47,499 bases of DNA from JAUSPI01 sp964650385 (GCA_964650385.1 CAZYTP010000011.1:1-47499), one strand, 5' to 3'. Positions 8,272 to 17,131 are shown, counted from the stretch's first letter. Translations and numbers: made by a program. The notes: a model not told the origin generated them from the letters alone.

Positions 8272-9057
8272 ATGAAAATTGTTCGTTATTTGTGTTTGCT
8301 GGTATTGGCATTTCTGGTTGTATTTCTATGCGGATGTTCGCATCTGCAAAAAGACAACGATGTATTATTTCAAACGTCAACGATTGATGCTCTTTTAGAA
8401 GGAGTCTATGACGGGGAAACAACCTGCGGGGAAGTGAGGCAGCATGGCACCTTCGGATTGGGTACTTTTAACGCTCTTGAAGGAGAGATGGTTGTATTGG
8501 ATGGCACATTCTATCAGGTAAAGACGGATGGCATAGCATACCGTGTCGGGGATTCGACTAAAACCCCTTTTGCTGTGGTAACTTTCTTTGAACCTGATAA
8601 AACTCTCGCACTGGAAAAGGCCGAGAACTACAGCCAGCTAAAAGAATATTTAGACACTTCGTTGCCGACAAAAAATATTTTCTATGCCATTAAAATAGAA
8701 GGAATTTTCAAGTATATCAAGACAAGAAGCGTTCCCGGACAAACCAAACCATATCCTCCCCTTATTGACGTAGTAAAGAACCAGACAATATTTGAATTTC
8801 ATAATGTAAAAGGAACAATAGTAGGGTTCCGGTGTCCGCCGTATGTTAAAGGAATAAATGTTCCGGGATATCATCTACACTTTATCACTGAAGACAAAAA
8901 AGCGGGCGGGCACATGCTTGAATGTCAGATGCGAAATGTAAACATTGACATCGATTATACTTCCAAGTTTTTTATGGTATTGCCGGGACATAGCGAATTT
9001 TACAAGGTAGATTTAACCAAAGAAAAACAGACCGAATTAGAGAAAGTGGAAAAATAA
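8272..9057 (+). CDS. budA: Alpha-acetolactate decarboxylase, predicted lipoprotein
   Basis: The enzyme converts (S)-2-acetolactate to acetoin. Of 261 residues, the first 22 are a signal ending in FLCGC, so the cysteine is a candidate lipidation site and the protein would be outside the cytoplasm. The body matches the family: the zinc ligands HLH and the later H in GYHLHF...GGHML, the conserved KTRSVPGQTKPYPPL segment with the active-site arginine, and a C-terminal GHSEFY with the conserved glutamate. ATG 8269 and ATG 8272 are adjacent; AAGGAG (8261-8266) spaces better to 8272. An exported form is unusual because the best-known enzymes are cytoplasmic. The pyrG remnant begins right after its stop codon. 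Confidence 0.85.
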   Translation: MKIVRYLCLLVLAFLVVFLCGCSHLQKDNDVLFQTSTIDALLEGVYDGETTCGEVRQHGTFGLGTFNALEGEMVVLDGTFYQVKTDGIAYRVGDSTKTPFAVVTFFEPDKTLALEKAENYSQLKEYLDTSLPTKNIFYAIKIEGIFKYIKTRSVPGQTKPYPPLIDVVKNQTIFEFHNVKGTIVGFRCPPYVKGINVPGYHLHFITEDKKAGGHMLECQMRNVNIDIDYTSKFFMVLPGHSEFYKVDLTKEKQTELEKVEK

Positions 9058-9330
9058 CCTTTTGCATATGATCCATTCGGTGAAAAAGAGAGAATAGAAA
9101 GGCACAGGCATCGTTATAAACCAAACACCGGTTTTAAAGATTTGCTCACTCGAAAAGGGTTATTCGACAGCAGGATATAACCGGATGGACATCTGGCGGA
9201 AATAGTAGAAATCAAAGAACCTCTACAGTTTTTTGGTCGCCAGTTTCACCCGGAATTTAAATCAAGGCCAACGAAGCCGCATCCACTTTTCAGTAAGTTT
9301 ATCAGGAAATCACTTGGAAATAAGGTCTAA
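9058..9330 (+). pseudogene. pyrG: 3' remnant of CTP synthase (pyrG)
   Basis: Reading from 9058 in one frame gives sequence matching the C-terminal glutaminase domain of CTP synthase: FGEKERIERHRHRYK (about 9079-9120), then KGLFDSRI, a TAA stop (9178-9180), PDGHLAEIVEIKE, and FGRQFHPEFKSRP...HPLFSKFIR, ending at TAA 9328-9330. The family normally has ...SGTSPDGRLVE... at the stop position, so a TCA-type serine codon appears to have become TAA. The QFHPEF motif carrying the catalytic His and Glu of the glutaminase triad is still legible. Only about 90 codons of roughly 540 remain, with no synthase domain, so this is a dead fragment. A functional pyrG should be elsewhere. Confidence 0.85.
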
Positions 9331-9339
9331 TTTTAAATT

Positions 9340-9624
9340 TTATTCCTTATTTATTACCTTTTTCAGCTTTCCAGAACACTTGAAAGTGACAACTGTTCTG
9401 GCATCCAGCATAATGGTCTCACCTGTCTGAGGATTTCTCCCCCTCCTGGAATTTTTCTGCCTGACAGACCACTTTCCAAAACCCGAAATACGAACGTCGT
9501 TTCCTTTTTTCAGCTCGTCTTTAATCAACTCGAATACGCTTTCAACAAGCTCCGTAGACTTTCCTTTCGGAAGGTCGGTTGCAGAGTAAAGGTCCTCCAC
9601 GATACTAGCTTTTGTAAGTGTCAT
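9340..9624 (-). CDS. ihfA: Integration host factor alpha-like (HU/IHF) DNA-binding protein
   Basis: A 94-residue histone-like protein. The start MTLTKASIVEDLY and the beta-arm segment RRGRNPQTGETIMLDARTVVTF are diagnostic of the HU/IHF family. The TLTKA start, the ISGFGKW segment and the arm with GRNPQTGE are closer to IhfA than to HU. It binds and bends DNA as a dimer and acts in transcription, replication and recombination. AAAGGAGAGG lies just before the start. It is 98 bp downstream of feoB on the same strand, in an AT-rich gap, so it may have its own promoter. An IhfB or HU partner is not in this window. Confidence 0.9.
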   Translation of the reverse strand: MTLTKASIVEDLYSATDLPKGKSTELVESVFELIKDELKKGNDVRISGFGKWSVRQKNSRRGRNPQTGETIMLDARTVVTFKCSGKLKKVINKE

Positions 9625-9722
9625 CTTCCTCTCCTTTCTGGTTCAATTATTGTAAATATAATATATGGCATAATAGTTAAAGGATTATATAGACAAAATT
9701 GTTATAAATTTCAACCGTAATC

Positions 9723-11915
9723 TCATATAAAATGCAAAATAAATATTCTCCCTCCCTGATAGATGGCAAAGGCCATGATCCAGGCAAGGGAAAAATTAAA
9801 TACGACACTGAATGATGCCCATTTCCAGGAGTTCGTCTCCCTTCTTATGGCTGCTACCGTGGCCAGACACGGAATATACAGCAAAACGAACACCATCATG
9901 GCGAAGGCGGACAGGGCTGTCATGTCTGAAGCTTTCAGGATTTCTTTAAGGGTCTCGTTCTCCTCTTTGCCACCCGCTGCATAGAGGACTCCCATAGTGC
10001 TCAGAACAATCTCTTTGGCAACGAATCCCGTTAAGAGGGCGACGCTACCCCGCCAATCAATACCGATTGGAGCAAAAACAGGCGCTATAGCTTTTCCAAT
10101 ACGGCCCATATATGATTTTTCCACCTTTTCAGCAGACCGAGCACTTTCAAGTTCTGCAATTGCTTTACTCGTGACTCTCTCTAATTCTTCTCGCTCCTGT
10201 CCGGTAACATTCAACTCTTTTGTCTGGTAAGAATTCTTAATGCTAAGGATTTGGGCATCGTAATCACGGGAAAACTGAAAATTCTGAGGAAAGGCAGAAA
10301 GAGCCCAAACAACAACTGACCCGATCAGTATGATTCCGCCCATCTTTTTAATAAATATCACGCTTCTATCCCACATATGGATCATCAGGCTTTTGAACAT
10401 AGGCATTCTGTAAGGGGGAAGCTCCATCACAAAGGGGGCCGTGTCTCCCGTGAGGATGGTGGATCGAAGGAGCCGACCTACAAGTATGGCAATTACAATA
10501 CCAATGAGGTAGATTGAAAACACAACATTTCCTGCTCTCTCCGCAAAAAAAGTGCCTGCTAACAGGATATAAATGGGGAGACGGGCAGAACACGACATAA
10601 ACGGATTAATCAAAATAGTGAGAATACGGTCTTTTTCGCTTTCCAGCGTGCGAGTGGCCATGATGGCAGGTACGTTACAGCCAAAACCCATTAGCATGGG
10701 AATAAAGGACTTACCATGTAACCCTATAAGATGCATGATCTTATCCATAAGGAACGCTGCCCGCGCCATGTAACCGGTATCTTCAAAAATGGCAATACAC
10801 AGAAAAAGGATCAAGATGTTGGGAAGAAATATGACCACACTCCCCACGCCGGCAATGATACCATTTATAATAAGATCACTGAATAAGCCGTCAGGAAGAA
10901 GGCTTCTCATGACACTGGAAATCGATTCAATTCCGATTCCTATCAGCTCCATCGGATAGGCGCCGATGGTAAAAGTCAGCTGAAACATTGCCCAAATAAA
11001 AAAGATGAAGATCGGGAAGCCCAGAAATCTGTTTGTAAGGACGAGATCAATATTGCGCGACACATCGACACGCCTCTTCTTGGGAATTCTCAGTATCTCC
11101 TTGATAATTCCTGCAATAAAACCGTATTTTTCCTCAGTAATAACAATGCCGGGATCTTCATTGTACAGTCTTGTTAGTCGCTCTCGCTGCTGTTTAGCCT
11201 CTTCAAGAATGACTTTCCCTTTATTACTTAAGCCCTCAAGGACGCGCCTTTTGATAATTTCATCATCTTCAAGAAGTTTTACCGCAAGCCACCTGACATC
11301 ATAGGAAAAGTCACCCCGGACATTGTCTTCAATAAAACCAGTTAGTTGAGTGATGGATTTTTCAATATCCTTGCTATATTTGACACGACGTTCGATCGGA
11401 GGCTTCTTATCGGATTCGGCTACTTCAATCGCCTTTTTTAAGAGATCATCGGTGCCCTCGCCCTTATTTCCTACTGTGTATACCACCGGTACATCAAGGA
11501 GCTCTGAGAGCTTTTCACTGTCAATCTGGATATCGCGTGAGAGTGCCATATCTGACATGTTCAGTGCAAAAATGACCTTAGTATCAAGCTCACGGAGCTG
11601 GGTGGCCAGATAAAGGCTCCGTTCCAGGTTCGTGGCATCAATAATATCAACTACCACATCGGGATTTTCATCAAGGATAAAGTTGCGGGCTATAACCTCT
11701 TCAATGGAAAAGGCCGTGAGACTATATGTGCCGGGAAGATCGACGATCTTCAAATCGCGTCCGTGTCTGTGGAGGGACCCCTCTTTCTTTTCCACGGTAA
11801 CTCCGGGCCAATTCCCCACTTTTTGACGTGTCCCTGTAAGATTATTGAAGATCGTTGTCTTTCCCGAATTGGGATTTCCTGTTAACGCTATGGTCAAGAC
11901 CTTAGGAGACGTCAT
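9723..11915 (-). CDS. feoB: Ferrous iron transport protein B
   Basis: A 730-residue inner-membrane Fe(II) transporter with an N-terminal G-protein domain: G1 GNPNSGKTT (residues 13-21), G3 DLPGTYSL, G4 NMSD. A helical linker follows (to about 290), then a membrane part with two Gate regions and a FeoB core, including the segment GFGCNVPAIMATRTLES that carries the conserved cysteine. Length is normal for the family (E. coli about 770). Its start overlaps the feoA stop by 4 bp (ATGA), which couples translation. It imports Fe(II), the main soluble iron form under anoxia. No FeoC gene is present. Confidence 0.96.
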   Translation of the reverse strand: MTSPKVLTIALTGNPNSGKTTIFNNLTGTRQKVGNWPGVTVEKKEGSLHRHGRDLKIVDLPGTYSLTAFSIEEVIARNFILDENPDVVVDIIDATNLERSLYLATQLRELDTKVIFALNMSDMALSRDIQIDSEKLSELLDVPVVYTVGNKGEGTDDLLKKAIEVAESDKKPPIERRVKYSKDIEKSITQLTGFIEDNVRGDFSYDVRWLAVKLLEDDEIIKRRVLEGLSNKGKVILEEAKQQRERLTRLYNEDPGIVITEEKYGFIAGIIKEILRIPKKRRVDVSRNIDLVLTNRFLGFPIFIFFIWAMFQLTFTIGAYPMELIGIGIESISSVMRSLLPDGLFSDLIINGIIAGVGSVVIFLPNILILFLCIAIFEDTGYMARAAFLMDKIMHLIGLHGKSFIPMLMGFGCNVPAIMATRTLESEKDRILTILINPFMSCSARLPIYILLAGTFFAERAGNVVFSIYLIGIVIAILVGRLLRSTILTGDTAPFVMELPPYRMPMFKSLMIHMWDRSVIFIKKMGGIILIGSVVVWALSAFPQNFQFSRDYDAQILSIKNSYQTKELNVTGQEREELERVTSKAIAELESARSAEKVEKSYMGRIGKAIAPVFAPIGIDWRGSVALLTGFVAKEIVLSTMGVLYAAGGKEENETLKEILKASDMTALSAFAMMVFVLLYIPCLATVAAIRRETNSWKWASFSVVFNFSLAWIMAFAIYQGGRIFILHFI

Positions 11916-12151
11916 GCTGTCCCCTCTCTTACGTCCTCAACAGTTATTTTCGAAGCATCTTCTACACGAAGCGACACATGATACCCTTTAATGACCAGCT
12001 CGATGGGATCCTTCAGGGGAGCGTACTTTTCAATATAAACCTCTGAACCATTTATAAAACCCATCTCAAGGAGTCTTCGCCGAAAAGAAGCATTACCACC
12101 CACATGGACAATTATACCGACCTGTCTCTCTTTCATCTCGCTAAGGTACAT
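11912..12151 (-). CDS. feoA: Ferrous iron transport protein A
   Basis: A 79-residue SH3-like FeoA-domain protein, beginning MYLSEMKERQVGIIVHVGG and continuing with the family segment RRRLLEMGFINGSEVYI. FeoA is a cytoplasmic partner needed for FeoB-dependent Fe(II) uptake. A longer reading frame reaches 12265, but that start lies inside the promoter (between its -35 and -10), so ATG 12151 with an upstream GGAAGA is correct. The stop overlaps the feoB start by 4 bp. Confidence 0.92.
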   Translation of the reverse strand: MYLSEMKERQVGIIVHVGGNASFRRRLLEMGFINGSEVYIEKYAPLKDPIELVIKGYHVSLRVEDASKITVEDVREGTA

Positions 12152-12246
12152 TTTATTCTTCCATCTGCCGTCCGGTTCATGACATATACAGATATTCTTT
12201 CTGAAAATAGTATCAATTGTAAAAATCTTACCGTGATTGCAATAGG

Positions 12247-12275
12247 ATAATAAGTCTGGAACCAAAAAATGTCAA
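12247..12275 (-). promoter_or_regulatory. Sigma-70 promoter of feoAB
   Basis: On the minus strand, TTGACA (12270-12275), a 17-bp spacer and TATTAT (12247-12252) form a near-consensus promoter about 95 bp upstream of the feoA start. Fur control would be expected for feoAB, but I do not see a convincing Fur box here. Confidence 0.75.
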
Positions 12276-12456
12276 GGCTTTTGGATTTGCCGGGAAATAA
12301 ATTTACTGTTTTATCTGTTCTTACTTTCTGATATCATTACCATGAAAAGAGGACACTGAGTGATTCAATCCCTGTATAGATGTCTGGTCTTTCTGATTAA
12401 CGGGGGTTTCTGATTTTATAATTGATGCATTAAACTTGAAAAGAGGAGCATACGTT

Positions 12457-12930
12457 GTGGCAAGGACAACCTTTAGCAGTAAGGGAGGACGTGTTAAGTC
12501 AACAGTTGCAATAGACAGGAAAAAGAGTTCAAGGCCGGTTGAAGACGTTGTCAGAGAAATAAAACAAGGGATGCAAAAACCACCTGGTGAAGATTACAGA
12601 GAACAATCGCTGGCTATTCACGGCTTGATATGTGCCCACTGCGGCAGGGAGTTTGATCACTTAAATCGGCATCTCCTGACGGTACATCATAAAGATGGCA
12701 ATCACCATAATAACCCGTCTGATGGTGAAAACTGGGAAAATCTCTGTGTTTACTGTCACGAGAACATACACAGCAGGGAACTGCTCGGAGATTATTTTGA
12801 TGGGGCTGACGGTGAAAAAGAGAGCAAAGTCGTGTATGAATATGGGAATGATCAGGATGTAGCAGCTTTCGGTAAGACCATTCTGGGGGAAAAACTGCAG
12901 AAGGCGTTGAAGAATAAATGGAAGAAATAA
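12457..12930 (+). CDS. HNH endonuclease-fold protein, YajD-like
   Basis: A 157-residue protein with an HNH domain in the middle. Two CxxC pairs (CAHC and CVYC) form a zinc site around VHHKDGNHHNNPSDGENWENLC, which holds the catalytic HH, an Asn and a late His (ENIHSR). This matches the E. coli YajD group, whose role is unknown. A TTG at 12436 extends the frame, but GAGGAG (about 12443-12448) spaces properly to GTG 12457, so 12457 is chosen. No restriction or phage gene is nearby, so it is probably a housekeeping HNH protein. Confidence 0.82.
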   Translation: MARTTFSSKGGRVKSTVAIDRKKSSRPVEDVVREIKQGMQKPPGEDYREQSLAIHGLICAHCGREFDHLNRHLLTVHHKDGNHHNNPSDGENWENLCVYCHENIHSRELLGDYFDGADGEKESKVVYEYGNDQDVAAFGKTILGEKLQKALKNKWKK

Positions 12931-13017
12931 TAGAACAAATTTGAAAAAAATGTATTAACATGAAAGGGTTACCACCACGAAGTACGAAACTTCTCATAAA
13001 TCAAGGATAAGGTGAAA

Positions 13018-13983
13018 ATGAAAATTCAAGAAATAGAAATGAAAGATTTGGATGTTAAAGAATTTATTAAACAGAAGGCCGATGAAATCTCTTTCATTGT
13101 AGGAAATGGCCTGGCCGTCAATGCATTGTCCGGCGGTGTCGATTCCTCGGTCGTTACGATGCTGGCTCACAAAGCGCTTGGAAACCGGCTCAAATCGTAC
13201 TTTATAGATACGGGCTTAATGAGGCAGGGTGAACCTCAACAGATTGTTTCATGGTTTGAAGATTTAGGAATCCCCGTAGAATTAATCGATGCCCAAGATC
13301 AGTTCTTTCATGCACTGAAGAACCTGACAGATCCGGAAGAGAAAAGAGAAGCCATTACTCAAACGTTTTACAAAGATGTTTTTGGTAAGCTTGCCAGAGA
13401 GAGCGGTGCAAAATGTCTTCTTCAGGGAACGAACTACACAGATATAGAAGAAACTGTTGCGGGAATAAAAAGACAGCACAATGTCTTGCAGCAGCTTGGA
13501 ATCGATCCGGAAGAAATGTATGGCTACAAGGTGATAGAACCTTTAATTCAGCTGAGAAAACCGGCAATAAGAGAAGTCGGAAAAGTGTCCGGCCTGCCGG
13601 AAGAAATATACAAAAGACCTCCGTTTCCGGGACCTGCCCTGGCTGCCAGGGTAATCGGAGAAGTTACACCGGAGAGGGTGGAAATTGTAAGAAAAGCAAC
13701 AACAATCGTTGAAGAGGAATTATATAATACCGACGCATTTCAGTATCTTGCAATTCTCCATGAGGACAAGGTAACTGGGATAATAGCAGGAAAAAGAAAT
13801 TTCGGCTTTCAAATAGAGATAAGGTGCTGGGATAGTGAAGATGCGGTGACTGGATCACCGACGCGGCTCCCTTATGAAACTTTGGAAAAATTAGCCGAAA
13901 GAATAATCACGGAAGGTGAGGGCATTGTGAGCATCACGTACAATATAGCGAAAAAACCGCCCTCCACCATAGAGGCTATTTAA
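13018..13983 (+). CDS. guaA: GMP synthase ATP-pyrophosphatase subunit (no glutaminase domain)
   Basis: This converts XMP to GMP with ATP, using ammonia delivered by a glutaminase. About 321 residues; the PP-loop ALSGGVDSS (about 37-45) and the dimerisation domain ending ITYNIAKKPPSTIEAI are clear. The N-terminal class I glutaminase domain of the usual bacterial fused GuaA (about 525 residues) is absent, and the upstream gap of 87 bp cannot hold it. The conserved FPGPGL-type segment reads FPGPALAARVIGE here, a variant. The start could be GTG 13012 or ATG 13018; 13018 has AAGG 5 bp upstream. Split GMP synthases are typical of archaea. Function may depend on free ammonia or on an unlinked glutaminase. 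Confidence 0.85.
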   Translation: MKIQEIEMKDLDVKEFIKQKADEISFIVGNGLAVNALSGGVDSSVVTMLAHKALGNRLKSYFIDTGLMRQGEPQQIVSWFEDLGIPVELIDAQDQFFHALKNLTDPEEKREAITQTFYKDVFGKLARESGAKCLLQGTNYTDIEETVAGIKRQHNVLQQLGIDPEEMYGYKVIEPLIQLRKPAIREVGKVSGLPEEIYKRPPFPGPALAARVIGEVTPERVEIVRKATTIVEEELYNTDAFQYLAILHEDKVTGIIAGKRNFGFQIEIRCWDSEDAVTGSPTRLPYETLEKLAERIITEGEGIVSITYNIAKKPPSTIEAI

Positions 13984-14013
13984 ATCAAATTTTTGACGAA
14001 TGTTCGTCTCAAA

Positions 14014-14062
14014 GTAACGCTCCCCGCCCACGGGGCGGGGCTTGCCGGATGTGCTCCCGATC
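14014..14062 (-). repeat. GC-rich hairpin repeat, copy 2
   Basis: This contains a perfect stem CCCCGCCC/GGGCGGGG at 14022-14040. It sits between the convergent guaA and glmM genes, where the hairpin could serve as a terminator in both directions. It aligns with copies at 2.4, 20.2 and 42.3 kb. Confidence 0.75.
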
Positions 14063-14102
14063 GAAAAGAATTACTTTAAGTTCAAAACCAAAATCTTTAC
14101 CG

Positions 14103-15452
14103 TTAAACGAGTTGTTCTCTGACGACGTTCGCAATCTGCTCACAGTACATTTCAGTTTCTTTGTCGGTCGGACCTTCTACCATAACCCGACACATATTCT
14201 GAGTTCCCGAGTATCGAATGAGAACCCTCCCCTTGTCACCCAATTCTTTTTCCACGGCCTCAACGGCCTTGACGATTTCCGGTATCGTCGATATTTCCGG
14301 TTTTGACGTTACGTCAATATTAATCAGTTTTTGAGGAAATACCGCCATGATCTTCGCCAGTTCAGACAGGGGCTTCTGCTCCTTCATCATGGCCGCCGTT
14401 AACCTGAGTGCTGTAATTATACCGTCACCTGTGGTATGATGCTGCAGAAAGATCAGATGTCCCGAATCTTCACCACCAATGGCGGCTCCTCTGGCCCGCA
14501 TTTCTTCAAGGACGTACCGGTCTCCTACCTGCGTGGTCACCTGATCGATTCCGAGTTTTTTCAAGGCCACACTGAGACCAATATTACTCATGACGGTACA
14601 GACGACCAGATTATTGGTGAGCATACCTTCCTCCTTCATAACCTTGGCACAGATGGCCATAATTTGATCTCCTGTCAGCACTCCTCCTTTTTCGTCAACA
14701 GCGATCAGGCGATCGCCATCCCCGTCAAAGGCAAAACCGACGTTGGCCTTCTGCTTTACAACCTCTTCGGCAAGCGTCTCCGGATGTTGGGATCCGCAGT
14801 TATCGTTGATGTTATGCCCATTGGGTTCGGCAAAGATTGAAGTTACATCAGCTCCTAATTCGAAAAATGTCTCAGGTGCCACTCGATAGGTCGCCCCGTG
14901 TGAACAATCCAATATGACTTTTGTTCCTTCCAGTGTATACTCCCTGGGGAAAGCGCTTTTCAAAAAGACAATATACCTCCCTCTGGCGTCTTCGATACGA
15001 TATGCTTTACCCAGTTCGGTGGGTGAGGGATGAAGTAAATGCATATTGTTTGAAAAGATCAAATTTTCAATCTCAAGTTCTTTTTCATCGGGCAATTTGT
15101 AACCGTCATTCGAGAATATTTTAATACCGTTATCCTGAAAGGGATTGTGAGAGGCAGATATGACGATACCCGCATCGGCCCTCATACTTGAAGTCAAAAA
15201 GGCAATCCCCGGTGTCGGCATTGGACCTATCAGTATTGCATTAACTCCCATGGAACAGATCCCTGACACGAGGGCATTTTCAAGCATATAACCGGAAATT
15301 CGAGTATCTTTCCCAATGATGATTCTGGGAGTGTGTCCCGCTCTTTTAAAGAGATGAGCTGTGGCTCTTCCTATATTCAATGCCATTTCCGATGTCATCG
15401 GATATTCGTTAGCTACACCACGTACTCCATCGGTGCCGAATAATTCGCCCAT
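14103..15452 (-). CDS. glmM: Phosphoglucosamine mutase
   Basis: A 449-residue enzyme interconverting glucosamine-6-phosphate and glucosamine-1-phosphate, the step before GlmU in UDP-GlcNAc synthesis for peptidoglycan and LPS. It starts MGELFGTDGVRG; the phosphoserine loop ISASHNP has Ser101, the metal loop is DGDGDR, the sugar loop GEDSGH, and the phosphate-binding C-terminal segment is RYSGTQNMCRVM. Length is normal. The DNA upstream of the start holds a 7-bp palindrome (15482-15497). It is convergent with guaA. Confidence 0.96.
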   Translation of the reverse strand: MGELFGTDGVRGVANEYPMTSEMALNIGRATAHLFKRAGHTPRIIIGKDTRISGYMLENALVSGICSMGVNAILIGPMPTPGIAFLTSSMRADAGIVISASHNPFQDNGIKIFSNDGYKLPDEKELEIENLIFSNNMHLLHPSPTELGKAYRIEDARGRYIVFLKSAFPREYTLEGTKVILDCSHGATYRVAPETFFELGADVTSIFAEPNGHNINDNCGSQHPETLAEEVVKQKANVGFAFDGDGDRLIAVDEKGGVLTGDQIMAICAKVMKEEGMLTNNLVVCTVMSNIGLSVALKKLGIDQVTTQVGDRYVLEEMRARGAAIGGEDSGHLIFLQHHTTGDGIITALRLTAAMMKEQKPLSELAKIMAVFPQKLINIDVTSKPEISTIPEIVKAVEAVEKELGDKGRVLIRYSGTQNMCRVMVEGPTDKETEMYCEQIANVVREQLV

Positions 15453-15481
15453 TTTATCTCCCGTTTTCTGTTTAATTTAGT

Positions 15482-15497
15482 AAGGGATTGATCCCTT
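15482..15497. promoter_or_regulatory. Palindrome upstream of glmM
   Basis: AAGGGAT (15482-15488), a TG spacer and ATCCCTT (15491-15497) form a perfect inverted repeat 30-45 bp upstream of the glmM start. It could be an operator or the base of a small hairpin. No regulator can be assigned. Confidence 0.35.
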
Positions 15498-15647
15498 CTT
15501 GATAAAGTTGCTTTAACTATACCATTCCAGTAGAATTTTCAATAACAAAAAATTTATCAGCTACATTACTAAAAACCATAGATTTTTGAAGCTCCCCGCG
15601 GGTAGAAAGCTCATATTTTATTGCCGTACGTTCTGCACGGTTGTCTA

Positions 15648-16937
15648 TCACATAAATACCCAACGTAATATCCAAAAATAGGCAAAAGCAGAGAGAATAA
15701 AACAGAGGCTCGGCAACCATAGATGTTTATATACCGGGATGAGAGTGGTACCGAAGTACTGATTCGACAGGAGTAAACAGATATGAAGCGGAGACAGCAA
15801 AACTCCGATAAAACCGCTCCCGATTGCGAGCATGATATATGCCATGGTGAACTGTGCTTCACCGAAAGAGTGAATCAACGGAATAAGTATGGGAAACGTC
15901 GTTCCAACAAAGGCAACGGTAATCCCGACAACGCCACCCACAAGAAACGGCAAAGCCATGGTAATGAGAACAAGCGGAACATGGAGCATTCTGAATTCGT
16001 TGCTTATTGCTTCAACCGCACGGCTGCCCTCCATCATTCCTTTGAAGATAAAAATAGCTATCACCATGTATATCATGCTGCGGATATGAGGATCGGCAAG
16101 AAGGTTTCGTATCTGGGTTTTACTGAAGTCATTTTTACGCCAGATCCAGCCTATTGCTATGCATAGAGCAATGACAAGTCCTGCCTCTTTAGATACCGTA
16201 AAATCCGGTAATAGAAAAGTCAAGGTTATTCCAGTTCCCAATCCCATGAATATCACAATGAGAATCGGTGTAAGTTCCGTCACAAAGGGTTTTACCGAAG
16301 GGCGCCCCTTGAAATCTCTGAGTTTATTTGATTTATTAAGTCCCTTTATCGGAATGTACCCTAATGATAGCGACACAATGGTCAATGGAGACATAACCGT
16401 AACAAACTTCCAGAGGTTAATATCGGCCAGAGTTATCGCAAGGAGCACACCCGGATATAGCGGCCACCAGTACTCCCAGATGTGCCGGAACCAATAGTTT
16501 ACGAAACTCAACATATCGGGTGCGAGAGACGTGTCTTTACCCAGTTCTTTAACCATGGGAGCGGAAAAAACGGCACCTCCCGGCATGGGCAAGAGTCCTA
16601 TCAAGGCGGGGAATACGACAAGCTTTATTCGGGGATTTGAAACAAGCCCTTGGAAGTTTGCGAGAAGTCGCCTCATTTGACCGGCCATTTCCATGCTGCT
16701 GCTTAGAACAAGAATAAGCGAAACAATTATAGCAAGAAATACTGTCTTCGGATATATGATGGATTCTAATGCAGTTTTCACCATGGCCTTCGGGCCTAAT
16801 CCGAACAGGATCCCGAGGAGTAATGCCCCTATAAGAAAAGCATTCCCCAGAGAGAGTTTCTTTCTTATACAGATGAGAACGAAGACAAAGACCAGAGAGA
16901 TTCTGATGATAGCTGAAATATGTAAAATAAATTCCAT
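15648..16937 (-). CDS. DUF401 family integral membrane protein
   Basis: A 429-residue protein made almost entirely of membrane helices (about ten). The segment FPALIGLLPMPGGAVFSAPM and the later WRHIWEYWWPLYPGVLLA-type stretch are typical of DUF401, which resembles anion/organic-acid permeases of the GntP/CitM kind. Its role is not established. I take ATG 16937; AAGGATG lies upstream at a loose distance. It is 195 bp upstream of glmM on the same strand; a common transcript is possible but unsupported. Confidence 0.8.
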   Translation of the reverse strand: MEFILHISAIIRISLVFVFVLICIRKKLSLGNAFLIGALLLGILFGLGPKAMVKTALESIIYPKTVFLAIIVSLILVLSSSMEMAGQMRRLLANFQGLVSNPRIKLVVFPALIGLLPMPGGAVFSAPMVKELGKDTSLAPDMLSFVNYWFRHIWEYWWPLYPGVLLAITLADINLWKFVTVMSPLTIVSLSLGYIPIKGLNKSNKLRDFKGRPSVKPFVTELTPILIVIFMGLGTGITLTFLLPDFTVSKEAGLVIALCIAIGWIWRKNDFSKTQIRNLLADPHIRSMIYMVIAIFIFKGMMEGSRAVEAISNEFRMLHVPLVLITMALPFLVGGVVGITVAFVGTTFPILIPLIHSFGEAQFTMAYIMLAIGSGFIGVLLSPLHICLLLSNQYFGTTLIPVYKHLWLPSLCFILSAFAYFWILRWVFM

Positions 16938-17089
16938 GAGTTATGAACATCCTTTATGGAGATGCCGGGCACCGTACTTTTACTTTTTTCATATGTCATA
17001 CGGCTAACGGAGTCAAGCAATCAAAAAGGATATTCTTAGATAATTGCTCTAATTGAAAGACATAGGGCATCAGACTGTCGCTGATTAAC

Positions 17090-17131
17090 CCGGCGATAAA
17101 TGGTGCGTTATGGTGCGCCATTTATCGCCGG
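17090..17131. repeat. Perfect 14-bp inverted repeat in a long intergenic gap
   Basis: CCGGCGATAAATGG (17090-17103) is the exact reverse complement of CCATTTATCGCCGG (17118-17131). The 14-bp loop, with its flanks, contains the direct repeat TGGTGCG twice (17101-17107 and 17111-17117). The stem is followed by GCCCTACA, a flank common to short palindromic repeats in related genomes. The rest of the 16938-17402 gap shows no gene that I can recognise. Confidence 0.7.

Noticed and set aside
12152..12265. N-terminal extension of FeoA
   Set aside because: Its start falls inside the feoAB promoter and the extra residues do not match the family.
15517..15720. Minus-strand frame with protein-like stretch (IYVIDNRAERTAIKYELSTRGEL)
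   Set aside because: It starts inside the DUF401 gene in another frame, lacks a ribosome site, and I cannot match it to any family; it could be a gene fragment but is unsupported.
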